A stretch of DNA of 64,000 bases from Epiperipatus broadwayi (taxonomy: Eukaryota > Onychophora > Udeonychophora > Euonychophora > Peripatidae). Under the pieces are notes generated by a model. The model was given only the letters and a program-made list of their open reading frames with translations, was not told the DNA's origin and made no database searches. The translations under genes were made by a program, and so were the position numbers. The stretch lies in NCBI GenBank assembly GCA_028023455.1, contig JAQFVV010000049.1:3220536-3284535 (forward strand), read 5' to 3'. Below are positions 12,186 through 21,763 of this stretch, one piece after another. Every line of letters begins with the position of its first letter. Position 1 is the first letter of the stretch.

Positions 12186-13490
12186 ATATATTAATAATAA
12201 TTCCACTTAAAAAGCCTTTTTGTTACATGGTTTTGTGTTCTTTTCAAATATTAATCATCTATTTTAATATTAACTGATAATTGCAGATAGATCACCCATC
12301 TAATGTTCTCTATAATTGGAAGCAAAATAACTTCAATAACTGAATAGAATAAAACCCTTATAGAAATTCAATATAACTTCAAATAATTGACTACATAATA
12401 TAATAATATACAGAATAAATAATAAATACATTATATAATTTTATATATACTATCTTATATAATTTTTCATTCATTTTTAATTGACCAATTGTTAACTAGG
12501 TTTATTGACATTTTATAAATATTTATATAATTATTTAAGTTATGCTTAATGGAATATATTTAATATATTTGGCCTCTTTCTAGATCTTTAATGTAATTTA
12601 AGATTTGATATTTTTGTAGTATCTATATCTATATGTTAAGTAATGAATATATAAAGCAGATTTATCAACTTGCCTATTAATTACATTGTTATCTTTAACT
12701 GTTTCTGTATATGATCATATTAAATTATATTGGAAAGTCACAATTAATTTTATATACAATCCCTTTATTGTATTTTATATCATCTCCAGACTAAACATAA
12801 ATTAAGAGACAATATAAAATACAAAAAAGGTATTATATATAAAATTGTTTTTTGCAATATGATTTACTGTGGTTATACAGAGAAACACTTAAAGATAAGA
12901 GCCAAAGAATATAAGGTAATTAATAGGTGAGATGATAAATCTGCTTTATACATTCATTACTTAACATATGGTCATAAAATAGATTCTACAAAAATATTAA
13001 TCTTTTAAATTACATTAAAGATCAAAAAAGAAGACAAATATATTAAACGTATTGCATTAAACATAACTTAAATAGTTGTAGAAATATTTATAAAACTTAG
13101 TTAACCACTGGTCAATAAAAAATGAATGTAAAATTATAAAAAAATAGTATATATAAAGTTGTATAATTTACTTATTATTTATTCTGCATATTATTATATT
13201 ATGTAATCAATTCTTTGAAGTTATATTGTTTTTTCTATATGGTTTTATTTTATTTTACTGTTGTTTTATCTTGTTATAGTAGTTATTTTACTTCCAATAT
13301 AAAACACTAGATGGTATTCTATCTGCAATTATCACTTAGCATTAAAATAGATTATGAACATTTGAAAAGGCAAAAAACCATGGCTAAAATGACTTTTTAT
13401 ATGTAATTATTATTAATATATATAGCCGTTGTATATGATTATTATTTATTATAATATATGTAAAATCTGACTATTAAAATTGTATAATAT
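12186..13490. mobile_element. PLE palindrome: two GIY-YIG 3' ends head to head
   Basis: The arms at about 12186-12770 and 12800-13433 are diverged reverse complements. On plus, the right arm encodes a degraded GIY-YIG-type endonuclease: KGIIYKI (12823-12846), then after a shift CNMIYCGYTEKHLKIRAKEY (12850-12915) and SALYIHYLTYGHKID (12940-12985), which match the PLE pattern YxGxTxRxLxxRxxEH then SALxxHxxxxGH. The left arm holds the same content on minus. The outer ends carry CTATCTGCAATTATCACTTA-type sequence and TAATAATAAT, shared with 7.5-8.5 kb. It looks like two copies of one PLE 3' end fused in opposite orientation, with no RT domain left. Confidence 0.75.
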
Positions 13491-15299
13491 TTGAATTTTT
13501 AAAAAAAATTAATTTGACTATAAATATTTTTTTTCAAATAAATTAGATAACAGTCAAATCAGTAATAGGCCTATAATGTAAAAACGTTATAGGACAATTT
13601 ATCTTAAAAATAAGTTTTATCAATGCCAATTTTCACTATAATGGTAAATAAGAATGAGATAGGCATTGATTGAAAATATCTGCACTAATATCCAAACATA
13701 GAATGGGCATATGTTTAATGTAATGGTTGAAATTTCAATCAATACAAAACTCATTAGATTTTATAGATTTAAGGGCTTTATAAAGATCTTTATTATTTAT
13801 TGGTGTAAATTCAGTTTGACATCAGATATTTGTATAAAGACTTTTATTAGAAAAATCGACTCTATATGAATCAAAAGAAATTACACCATTGCATTTAAGA
13901 ATAAAATTACTAACCTATCAAACTTTAGTAAATAAAGTGGTATCTCAACAGAATTACTACAAAAAAATACCTAATACTGGAAAAAGATGCCCAAAGAGAA
14001 CAATTATTCTTAGATTTAGAGATAAAATATAATAAAGTACTTTTCCTCAATATAATGCTTTTAGTAGTCAAAATTCAGAAGCTCTTATAAAAATCCCAAT
14101 TACCCTTAACCAATGAAAATAGTAAACTGTAAATGATTTTTGCATTTAAAAGGGGAACCTCTTTCAAATGCAATCTCTTGATCTTGTATAGAGACTAAAG
14201 CACTGCAGTAAATATATACGTTTTAAAAAAACAAATCTCATAACTTTTTTTTTTAATAGATTCTTCCACCAACCATTAAAATTTGCTATTTACTATAAGC
14301 AAATATTGTTAATATTAGATATATACACATATTTAAAAGTATTTGATTATTAAAAAAATAATTTGTTTTATAAACAGAAATTTGAGTTATTAATTTCAGA
14401 AAAGTTATACAAAAAAAGAATAACTTGCATTGAGCCAAGTAGCTTTAAATTAAATCAATATTCAGAGCCCATCATTTAAAAAAATTGAAATAGTTTTTAG
14501 AATAACAAAGCTGTATTTACAATAATGGTTACATGTGTTAACATACATGCATTATATTCTCTTTACAGAAAAATCAGTTTTAGATTTTATGATTAAAGAA
14601 GATGTTTGAGTATAAAAATCAATATTTCTTCATTGATATCAATTTGTCTATGCTGTTAATGGTAAAAGAAAAATATACTTTTGCTCAATAGTCTTTTAAA
14701 ATGAAAGTCATGAATTAACATGTGAAAAACTAAATGCAGTTCAACTGTCAAGATTATAATTTAGTATTACAAATATAAAAATGATAGAATCAACTTTCAA
14801 AAGTTTCGTTTATAATTTCACAAGGTGATAGAAACTGTTTTTTCACAAATTATTTCTAGATTAATAAATAAGCTTTTAAACATTATAGGCCATTTAGTAT
14901 ACACGTTAAACACTTTACTATTGAAATAAAATTTTATAATGCCAGATATAATGGTAAGATGAAGATAAGCACGATTTTAGCACTCAGAAAAATGCCCAAA
15001 ACTATAAATCGCATGTCTGTACCCAGTAATAAAGGCATTCTTATTAATTGCAGTATCTTTGTATATTTGATAAATAAATCTTTCACCTTTGTAGATGATG
15101 TATGTAATTTAATTAAATATCTAAGCATAATGATCTCAAGTATGGTGGCTGAGTGATCCCCAATTTATTAAACTTTTAAAAATGCTTCTTAATCTATGCA
15201 GTTGAAAGATTCGATTTTGCAATTATTTTGTTTGTGGGCCAAATAAAAAGCTTACTAAATTTAATGCTATATTTAAATTTAAAAATATTTTAGTTTTAG
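13491..15299. other. AT-rich spacer, no gene seen
   Basis: No domain-like reading frame. The overlapping short frames near 14934-15156 on both strands look like chance. No dispersed repeat matched. Confidence 0.5.
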
Positions 15300-15960
15300 A
15301 AGGAACTTTATTTAAAGAAAATATATAGCTACAAATATTTCAGTTTAAAGGTATATATATATATAATCTTATAAGGTATATATATATATATTCCTTTAAA
15401 CTGAAATTTTTAGATTACATATATATATATATATATATATATATGTAATCTTATAATTAAATATTAATAAATACAATAATCAAAAAGTTTTGAAAAGTAC
15501 AAAAAATATAATCATCACTTTGGAAAAAAAAACTAAAGAGCACTTACTTGCTATTATTAAAAAGGGTTCAAAATATGAAACAAAATTGCAAAGGTAATAA
15601 TAACATATCAGCTTCCGTTTTTACAACCATAATAAATCATGTATATATCGTTTTAATTTCAATTATAGAAATGTAAAAATATTACAAACTGAAAGAAATA
15701 ATAAAATGAAAATAAAGGAAGCTATGCTAATATATAAAGACAAGCAAGACTTAATCAATAGACAGGCAGCAAATGTTAAGATCATGGAATTATGGGAAGG
15801 TTAACCTTTCAAAGTATTAGTTGACAAAGGAGGATAGTTGAAATCCTCCTAAGTGATGATTATATTTTGTTGTACTTTTCAAAATTTTTGATTACTGTAT
15901 TTACTAATATTTAATTATAAGATTATGTATATTCTTTGAAGAAATACAGCCACTGATTTA
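15300..15960 (+). mobile_element. PLE 3' fragment flanked by an inverted copy of its own end
   Basis: On plus, about 15610-15805 encodes the PLE C-terminal tail: SASVFT, then KILQTERNNKMKIKEAMLIY and INRQAANVKIMELW. This matches the PLE consensus SALAxH, KILxxExNxxxRKIKEAL and LNRxxG. Its 3' flank (15846-15934) reappears inverted at 15442-15522 upstream (AAGTACAACAAAATATAATC versus AAGTACAAAAAATATAATC). Farther out are (TA)n hairpins at 15338-15406 and 15411-15452. RT and the GIY-YIG core are missing. Confidence 0.75.
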
Positions 15961-16009
15961 TAATATTATATATATAGTATCCATATATTTCAGTTTATTA
16001 AACAGGCAA

Positions 16010-16555
16010 AACTCTCCATATAATAACATCACTCAGTGCTAACCAGAGTAATCAATGACTGCCAGAAGACTTGTGCATAAAATCCCATCTAGTGCCTACT
16101 TATCCAATATCCCTAGACTAGTTTCTGGCTTGTGGTCTTTGTCAGTGAGGAGATTCAGATCTGAGAGCACTGCACCCAGATCTTAGGATCTAATGCAACC
16201 CTCCAGCAGCCATCTTTTATCTCTACTTAACTACAAAATTATGAGAATAAAATTGAAAACAGAATATTTTCAATCTAAGCTCAATAGCTTATATTGTCAT
16301 ATGGGTCTGAACTCAGTTCAGTACCTATACATTTTGTTGTCTTTGGCTCTTTAACAACCATAGCCACCACTATTCTCTTAGGCTTACATTGAAAATATTA
16401 TTATGTTTTCCAATTTTATTCTCATAGTTTTGTAATTAAGAAGAGATAAAAGGTGGCAGCTGGAGGGTTGCATTAGATCCTAAAATCTAGGTGCAGTGCT
16501 CTCAGATCCAAAGCTCCTCACTGATGAAGCCACAAGCCAGAAACAGTTAATTATG
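16010..16555. repeat. Palindromic repeat, family C, copy 1
   Basis: The arm at about 16111-16290 matches 16380-16555 as reverse complement at roughly 90% by eye (for example TGAGAGCACTGCACC, ATCTAATGCAACCCTCCAGC, AATTATGAGAATAAAATTG). The spacer is about 90 bp. Sequence before the left arm (16010-16110) also matches the outer part of family C copy 2 at 25.77 kb. On plus at 16521-16544 the right arm reads CTGATGA then GAAAC, boxes like those of a hammerhead ribozyme core, but the bases between them do not form helix II. No ORF. Confidence 0.85.
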
Positions 16556-17087
16556 ATGTAAAAAAGGATGAAAGAATGCAGAAATATTTTCTTTAATATT
16601 TGTAAGGTTTTGAATTATTTGTTATTAAAGAATAAACAACTTTAGAGCAGTTGATAATATGTTTATTTATATAATTGAGCTTGCATGTTGCAATATTTTA
16701 ATATATGTATATAACATTTCAATTCCCAATTCTCACTTGTCTTTTTATTTTTATCATTATTTTTTTTGACACTTCTAAGAATAATATTTATTTAGGGATA
16801 ATGAGGAGGCAATAGTAATAATGAATAAATATACAAAATTAACAAAGCGTTTGACACACTTGAATGAGAAGCTATAAAGATACACAGAAATTATTACACG
16901 CTAAGCACTTTCGAGGCCTTTTGCCTCATATTCATAGTGGTACTGTGAGCTGCAGAATGAGGAAATAGGGCAAGGAAACAAAACAGTATGCAAAGCATAT
17001 GCAAATGAACTAGATAGTCCAACATTTGGAGATGTCAAAGCAGGTATCTCATCTATTGATGGAGTTAATCACTACGAAAGACTAATC

Positions 17088-17762
17088 GTGTCCAAATATC
17101 AAGCTGACAGCCCTCACACTATATACATGTGGTACGTAGATGATATATTTATTTTAGCCAACCAGCACACTATAAATAGTATTACACAAGAGTTAACACA
17201 TAACACTAATCTAAATATCAATTCCACAGCAGAAGACGCATTCCAAAGTCTAAATTACCTTGACCTTCGGTTAACACGCGATGAGAGAATTATAAATTAT
17301 TCAATGATAATAAAGCCTTTTGAAATCAGAGGCTTTATACACCCACACTCCAACTCTCCAAGCTCTCACAAATTGGCAGGCCTGCAAGCTTTTTTATATA
17401 GAAATATGCGGCTGTGCAAGTTTGAAGCAGATAGAAAGAATAATATACATCTTTACACCAAAGACCTACTACAAGCAGGCTATAAACTCAACACTATTAA
17501 CAATAAAATCAAACAATTTTATAGGAAAATCACAGACAATAAAAACAATATTAAACTTCCATATATTACTCTTCCCCACATACCTAAAATCTCCTATCAA
17601 TTAATCAAGGTTTTGTCCAATAAATTTAAAATTAGCTTTCATACACCCCATGCACTATATCATCTAATGAATAACTCTAAGGACAAAATTGAACCTTCCC
17701 AGACTCATGCCCACAACCTGGTTGCCGGGCCATTTATTTTGGGGAAACCAAAGCAGGCATAA
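17088..17762 (+). CDS. PLE reverse transcriptase, palm-to-thumb fragment
   Basis: Penelope-type RTs are telomerase-related enzymes. The catalytic YVDD lies at residues 16-19 in the context TIYMWYVDDIFILAN. LNYLDLRLTR (55-64) corresponds to the LPFLDVxIxR block, and HPHSNSPSSHK (85-95) to the SxHPxxxK signature specific to PLEs. The region upstream of YVDD is replaced by the inverted 3' arm, so the fingers are missing and the Met at 17088 is simply the first in the frame. The frame ends at a TAA inside AAGCAGGCATAA, just before the endonuclease region. Confidence 0.9.
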   Translation: MSKYQADSPHTIYMWYVDDIFILANQHTINSITQELTHNTNLNINSTAEDAFQSLNYLDLRLTRDERIINYSMIIKPFEIRGFIHPHSNSPSSHKLAGLQAFLYRNMRLCKFEADRKNNIHLYTKDLLQAGYKLNTINNKIKQFYRKITDNKNNIKLPYITLPHIPKISYQLIKVLSNKFKISFHTPHALYHLMNNSKDKIEPSQTHAHNLVAGPFILGKPKQA

Positions 17763-18010
17763 TCAACAGGACAGCACAACACAGATATACATATAATAGA
17801 GCTATGAAAAACAATGATAATTCATCAACATTTTTAGAGCATTCCAAGAAGACAGGACATGTGTTTGAACCCTCCAGCCCTAAAATAGTCTGTATTGAGA
17901 AAAATGACATCAAGCAGAAAATCAGAGAAGCATATTTTATTAATGGTAATATTAACTCCATCAATAGACAAGATACCTGCTTTGACATCTCCAAATGTTG
18001 GACTATCTAG
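17763..18010 (+). pseudogene. PLE C-terminal GIY-YIG-region remnant
   Basis: After the RT stop, the frame from about 17760 reads GIINRTAQHRYTYNRAMKNN. The GIY and YIG core is lost or unrecognisable, but the downstream family pattern is clear: STFLEHSKKTGHVFE, KIVCIEKNDIKQKIREAYFI and NSINRQD. These match the SALAxHxxxTGH, KILCxExxxxxRKIREAxxI and SINRxxG blocks of PLE endonuclease tails. The last part overlaps the right inverted arm. Confidence 0.85.
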
Positions 18011-18084
18011 TTCATTTGCATACACTTTGCATACTGTTTTGTTTCCTTGCCCTATTTCCTTGTTCTGCAGCTCACAGTACCGCT

Positions 18085-18120
18085 ATGAATATGAGGCAAA
18101 AGGCCTCGAAAGCGCTTAGC
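18085..18120 (+). other. Hammerhead-like hairpin in the PLE 3' UTR
   Basis: ATGAATATG leads into a 5-bp stem (GAGGC 18093-18097, GCCTC 18103-18107), then GAAAGCGCTTAGC. PLE terminal repeats are known to carry hammerhead ribozymes. The CGAAA box and stem are hammerhead-like, but the expected CUGANGA box is not intact. An inverted copy lies at about 16900-16935, and a sequence-diverged counterpart at 36477-36515. Confidence 0.45.
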
Positions 18121-18193
18121 GTGTAATAATTTCTGTGTATCTTTATAGCTTGTCATTCAAGTGTGTCATACGCTTTGTTAATTTTGTATATTA

Positions 18194-18639
18194 AATTATC
18201 GAATGAGAAGTCTTAAAATCTTTAATATTTTACAAATAATGAATAAAGAAAGAGTAGATAAAGGAATTATCTTCAAATTATATTCGGAACAGCATTAGTA
18301 ACATAATGAGTTAAAAGTATATTTGTAGATTTATTTATTTTGTAAAATTAAAAAAAAGTATTTGTGTTTTACATATACCTATTTTTATTTTTTTATATAT
18401 TTTAAATTGTTTGTATTTTAAATGAACTGAATTATTATTATTTTTAATGATAACAATATGATGTTAAGATGTTTAAAAAGAACATTGAAAGAATTCTTGT
18501 CAATAAATGCATGAATTTAATAATTAACAATAAGAATTAAACAGAATATTTCTCAAGAAGCTGTAAATCTAAAAATACTATGAAGATCATTTATGTAATA
18601 AAAATGAAATGCTTGCAAGGATTGTGAAAATACCATTTA
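18194..18639. other. AT-rich spacer
   Basis: No gene or recognisable repeat. Confidence 0.5.
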
Positions 18640-18900
18640 CTTTGTGATAATATATAGGTTGATTTCCATTAACTATCAGTAAATGTTGAATGTGTAGAAA
18701 ATTTTAAACTTTGGTGAAACTTCTCAAATGCAAACAACTTAGTAATAACACACAAATAGATAATGCGGGTTAATATTTATGTGTTATTAATAACAAGTTA
18801 TTTGTATATGAAAAGTTTAAATAAAGTTTACAATTTTCTGTACATTCAACATTTACTGATAGATGATTGGAAACAGCCCAACACATTATCATATCTAATA
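18640..18900. repeat. Foldback repeat, about 260 bp
   Basis: The arms at about 18643-18760 and 18778-18897 are reverse complements with few differences; both contain CTATCAGTAAATGTTGAATG and AGAAAATTxTAAACTTT. The spacer is very short. No ORF, so a MITE-like element is likely. Target-site duplication not resolved. Confidence 0.85.
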
Positions 18901-19400
18901 TACAACCATCACTAACCTTCACTTTTTTTGGCATATGCATAGGCTAGCAAAGTTTTGTTCTTATTTATTTTGTCTTATTCACCTGAAAATAAAGTAATTC
19001 AGTTTAAACTGGACATGTATAATGAGATCTATGAGTAAATAAGCCAGCTATCCAAAGTTTTACTCCCTCTTGCTTCTATCTTCTGGTTTACATCAAATGG
19101 AAAATCATTAGCAAGCATGCATATATGAAAGAAAATTGTACTAAACCATTAGCTATCCTTACCTGAAGAAAAAAAACTAACACTATGATTCAAGAAGCAT
19201 TTTTGAAAACTTTGATTAATCTTATTAATCCATCCCATTATGATTTACAGTAATAGTATTTTGAAATTCACTGAATTCCTCTAAATTTATGTGTTCATCA
19301 TCAAAAGCCTTCATCAGCCATCTTAACAGAGTTCAAGCATCATGATTGAAGCATTAATAAAATGAGAAAATTATAAGGGGAAGTTTATCAACTATAATTG
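18901..19400. other. Spacer with short coding-like frames on minus
   Basis: On minus, about 19325-19222 reads RWLMKAFDDEHINLEEFSEF with no stop, and about 19145-19040 has another short open frame (FPFDVNQKIEARGSKTLDSW). Composition is more protein-like than the surroundings, but I recognise no family and cannot join them. They may be a decayed transposase or an unrelated fossil. Confidence 0.25.
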
Positions 19401-19523
19401 GATTTAAACTGTTGTTTTAAAATAAATTTATAGTAATATACAGTTAAACTTTATAAAAATTTACATAGTATTCAGAATGAAACTTGAAAAAGTCAATATA
19501 GAGAAAAGGGAATCTTAATAAGA

Positions 19524-20099
19524 TTAAGAGGAAAATAAAACTTTCACCCAAGTATCATCATGTAGGCTCACAGGCGAAAGCAGAGAGTCTCGCTGCTTGA
19601 CTTGATCAAGAAGCTTAATAAAGACACTTAGAGCCGAGTCCTGAGAATGACCAAAGATGAGCCTGCAACATGTCAACCATAAAGAAAATGTTATAAAGAT
19701 AGATAATCTTATTGCTGCAAATGATTCCTTCTTAAGAGTGGTAGAAACAGAAAGAGCATCCCTAAGATCCAGAGAGACATTCACAACAATAAAGTCCCTA
19801 ATCGACTTAAGAGCAGAACAGATATAGAAAATATGGAGAATTGTCTCATCATATAATCTACACAACTGACACTGAGATGAAATCCTAATGAAGCCTCTGC
19901 TGGTGACTAAAAAATAACTTGTTGGGAGTGCATTTAAATTTAGTTTAAGTACAAAATCAACATGTGTTGCTTCAATGAAAAGAAGTTTCATTTTACGCAA
20001 GAGAACTTTATTTGAAACACCTAATGAAGTCAAAAGAGGAGTATAATGTGGAAATTTTAGTTTATAAACATCCCAGAATGACAATTTCCCATCAAGCAC
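19524..20099 (-). CDS. LINE copy B C-terminal domain with cysteine motif
   Basis: A 191-residue frame, the C-terminal part of the LINE polyprotein separated from the RT by a broken stretch (20100-20230). It holds LKLNLNALPTSYFL (aligned with IKMNLIALPTTHFL of copy A) and then C77-X2-C80-X8-H89-X4-C94. The tail IRLSIFITFSLW and VSLHDDTWVKVLF aligns with 5546-5821 of copy A. The motif is fully conserved here, unlike in copy A. Confidence 0.85.
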   Translation of the reverse strand: MLDGKLSFWDVYKLKFPHYTPLLTSLGVSNKVLLRKMKLLFIEATHVDFVLKLNLNALPTSYFLVTSRGFIRISSQCQLCRLYDETILHIFYICSALKSIRDFIVVNVSLDLRDALSVSTTLKKESFAAIRLSIFITFSLWLTCCRLIFGHSQDSALSVFIKLLDQVKQRDSLLSPVSLHDDTWVKVLFSS

Positions 20100-20230
20100 A
20101 ACTTGAACCGAGGGTATCGACTTAATAACTGACTTCCATAAATCAGCAATTCAATAACTTGAAAATGGAGGTGGCATATCTGTAGGATCAATAACCAAAG
20201 GAAGGGATAACTGAGCAAGCTTTAGACAAG

Positions 20231-20986
20231 TTACATGAAGAAAAGATATAGAGTTGAGACCGAGTGCAACCCTAGACCATTTAAAAGCTTTGGCATTTGA
20301 ATTTTAGCAATACTGATGGCTACAACCTTGTTTTTCCAAAATAATTTTGAACAAAGCGAATTTATAGCCCTCTCAAAACGCTTTGTTGGCCTAATAATTG
20401 GTAAATAATAACTAAGCCTTGAATATACCAAAGAGTTCAAGAGTGTAACCTTACCCATAAGCGAAATATTTATATTAACAAGCGATGCAACTATTCTTTT
20501 TGTTTTATCAAGAATAATATTTTGAATCTGCCTTGTAATTACTGAATGAGATAAAACTATTGGAAAACCAAGGAAAGACTGAGGCTTGGCTGTGAAAGTG
20601 GAAATAATTGATAAACCAGATTTAATTTTCCACATTGCGGATTTTGTAACATTAATATGAAGATTAAAAGTATTAGAAAAAGAGTCCAATATTTGCAACA
20701 AAGCCGGAAGAAAAGATTTATCAGGAAGAAAGACAGAGACATCATCAACATAAGAAATATGATGAATAGTCTGTTTAAGAGCAGGAACATAGATACCAGG
20801 CAGTTTAGATTCTATCTGTAAAAGTAATGGATTTAAATATGTAATAAAACAATATGGCAAGAGGAGATCCCTGTGGCACTGAGAGATGTGGATGAAAACC
20901 ATCTGCAAGTTTACCATCCATTGAAGTAAAGATGGACCTGTTAAGTAGAAGATTGGCTATAATATGGACATATGGAGTAGGAACCT
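20231..20986 (-). pseudogene. LINE copy B reverse transcriptase fragment
   Basis: From 20986 the frame reads PTPYVHIIANLLLNRSIF and SVPQGSPLA. After a shift the frame 20917-20231 continues with ISYVDDVSVFLPD (catalytic YVDD around plus 20738-20758), VTKSAMWK, QSFLGFPIV, YYLPIIRPTKR and KLLNGLGLHS. Each block has a counterpart in copy A (AYMDDV, AKSTAW, NSFLGFP, YYVPVISF, LLIKNGLGLH). A frameshift near 20880 and a break near 20231 disable it. Confidence 0.88.
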
Positions 20987-21001
20987 GATTTAAACTGTTG
21001 T

Positions 21002-21355
21002 GTATACATATTTCTCAATTTTTTTATTTTTTATATGTCTTTAATACATCTCTATGAAAACATTGAATTACATTAAGTATTAATTTTTTTTATATGTACA
21101 CCAGACCATTTATGATGCATACATGTATATTATATCATATACTGTATATTTATTATATAGTATAAATGTGTGAGGTGAAATCTTTATTGGCATTTGTATT
21201 AAAATGAAGGCTGCTTTAAATGTTAAAAATTTTGATTTTATTATTATAACTAGTGAAGTGCATATTTTTGCTTGTGTATCACTTAGGATCATTCATCAAT
21301 CTTGAGATACATTTGAAGAGTGAATTTGCTATTATAGTACTTCATTTATATATAT
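21002..21355. other. AT-rich spacer
   Basis: No gene or matched repeat. Confidence 0.5.
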
Positions 21356-21645
21356 ATGAAAAACAAAAACAAGTTTTATATACGTAAACTTGCTATCGCT
21401 TGCATTTATGATCAATAGATGGAGCTTTACCAAGACCTCCAAACAAGCGTATTTTTGTTTACATAAACATCAGAGTCAGAATTCACTGTCTCTTTCATTT
21501 ACCAAGACCTCCAAACAAGCGTATTTTTGTTTACATAAACATCAAAGTCAGAATTCACTGTCTTCTGACTCTGATGTTTATGTAAACAAAAATACGCTTG
21601 TTTGGAGGTCTTGGTAAAGCTCCATCTATTGATTATATATATATT
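21356..21645. repeat. Family B hairpin with perfect 70-bp arms
   Basis: Positions 21411-21480 and 21564-21633 are exact reverse complements by my reading. A third, direct copy of most of the arm lies between them at about 21500-21555, with one difference. The left flank AAAAACAAAAACAAG..GCTATCGCTTGCATTTATG and the arm ends (CAAACAAGCGTATTTTTGTTT) resemble the ends of the 8.87-9.78 kb block. Bounded by (TA)n. No genuine ORF: frames on both strands here are products of the symmetry. Confidence 0.93.
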
Positions 21646-21731
21646 AATAAAAACCAATCGACACTTAGACAATTCCAACATCAATAACAATCAACAATTA
21701 CAATCTGTTGCTAAGGCAAACTCCTTTTAAT

Positions 21732-21763
<32 letters not shown>

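Larger units (their letters stand above)
16828..18193 (+). mobile_element. Penelope-like element with 245-bp inverted termini
   Basis: The element has an RT frame (17088-17762), a GIY-YIG-type tail (17763-18010) and a 3' UTR to about 18193. The region 16828-17070 is a close reverse complement of 17948-18193, so the 5' side carries an inverted copy of the element's own 3' end, including the last codons of the ORF (SINRQD). PLEs are known to have such complex terminal repeats. The copy is 5' truncated at the RT palm. Confidence 0.9.
19401..21001 (-). mobile_element. LINE copy B, 5' truncated, with 15-bp target-site duplication
   Basis: GATTTAAACTGTTGT occurs at 19401-19415 and again at 20987-21001, directly bounding the element body. 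This is a clear target-site duplication. On minus the body runs from the RT block IIANLLLNR (near 20945) through SVPQGSPL, SYVDDV, SFLGFP and a C-X2-C-X8-H-X4-C motif to a short AT-rich 3' end (GTTTTAAAATAAATTT-like). It belongs to the same family as copy A. Everything upstream of the RT palm is lost, as is usual for target-primed insertion. Confidence 0.93.

Noticed and set aside
14934-15156. Opposed 64- and 65-codon frames
   Set aside because: They overlap on opposite strands with AT-driven composition and no domain.
18901-19400. A transposase gene from the two short minus frames
   Set aside because: The frames are short, separated by stops, and show no catalytic motif I can name.
21390-21690. 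Overlapping frames on both strands encoding the same repeated peptide
   Set aside because: The identical peptides on opposite strands follow from the perfect inverted repeat.
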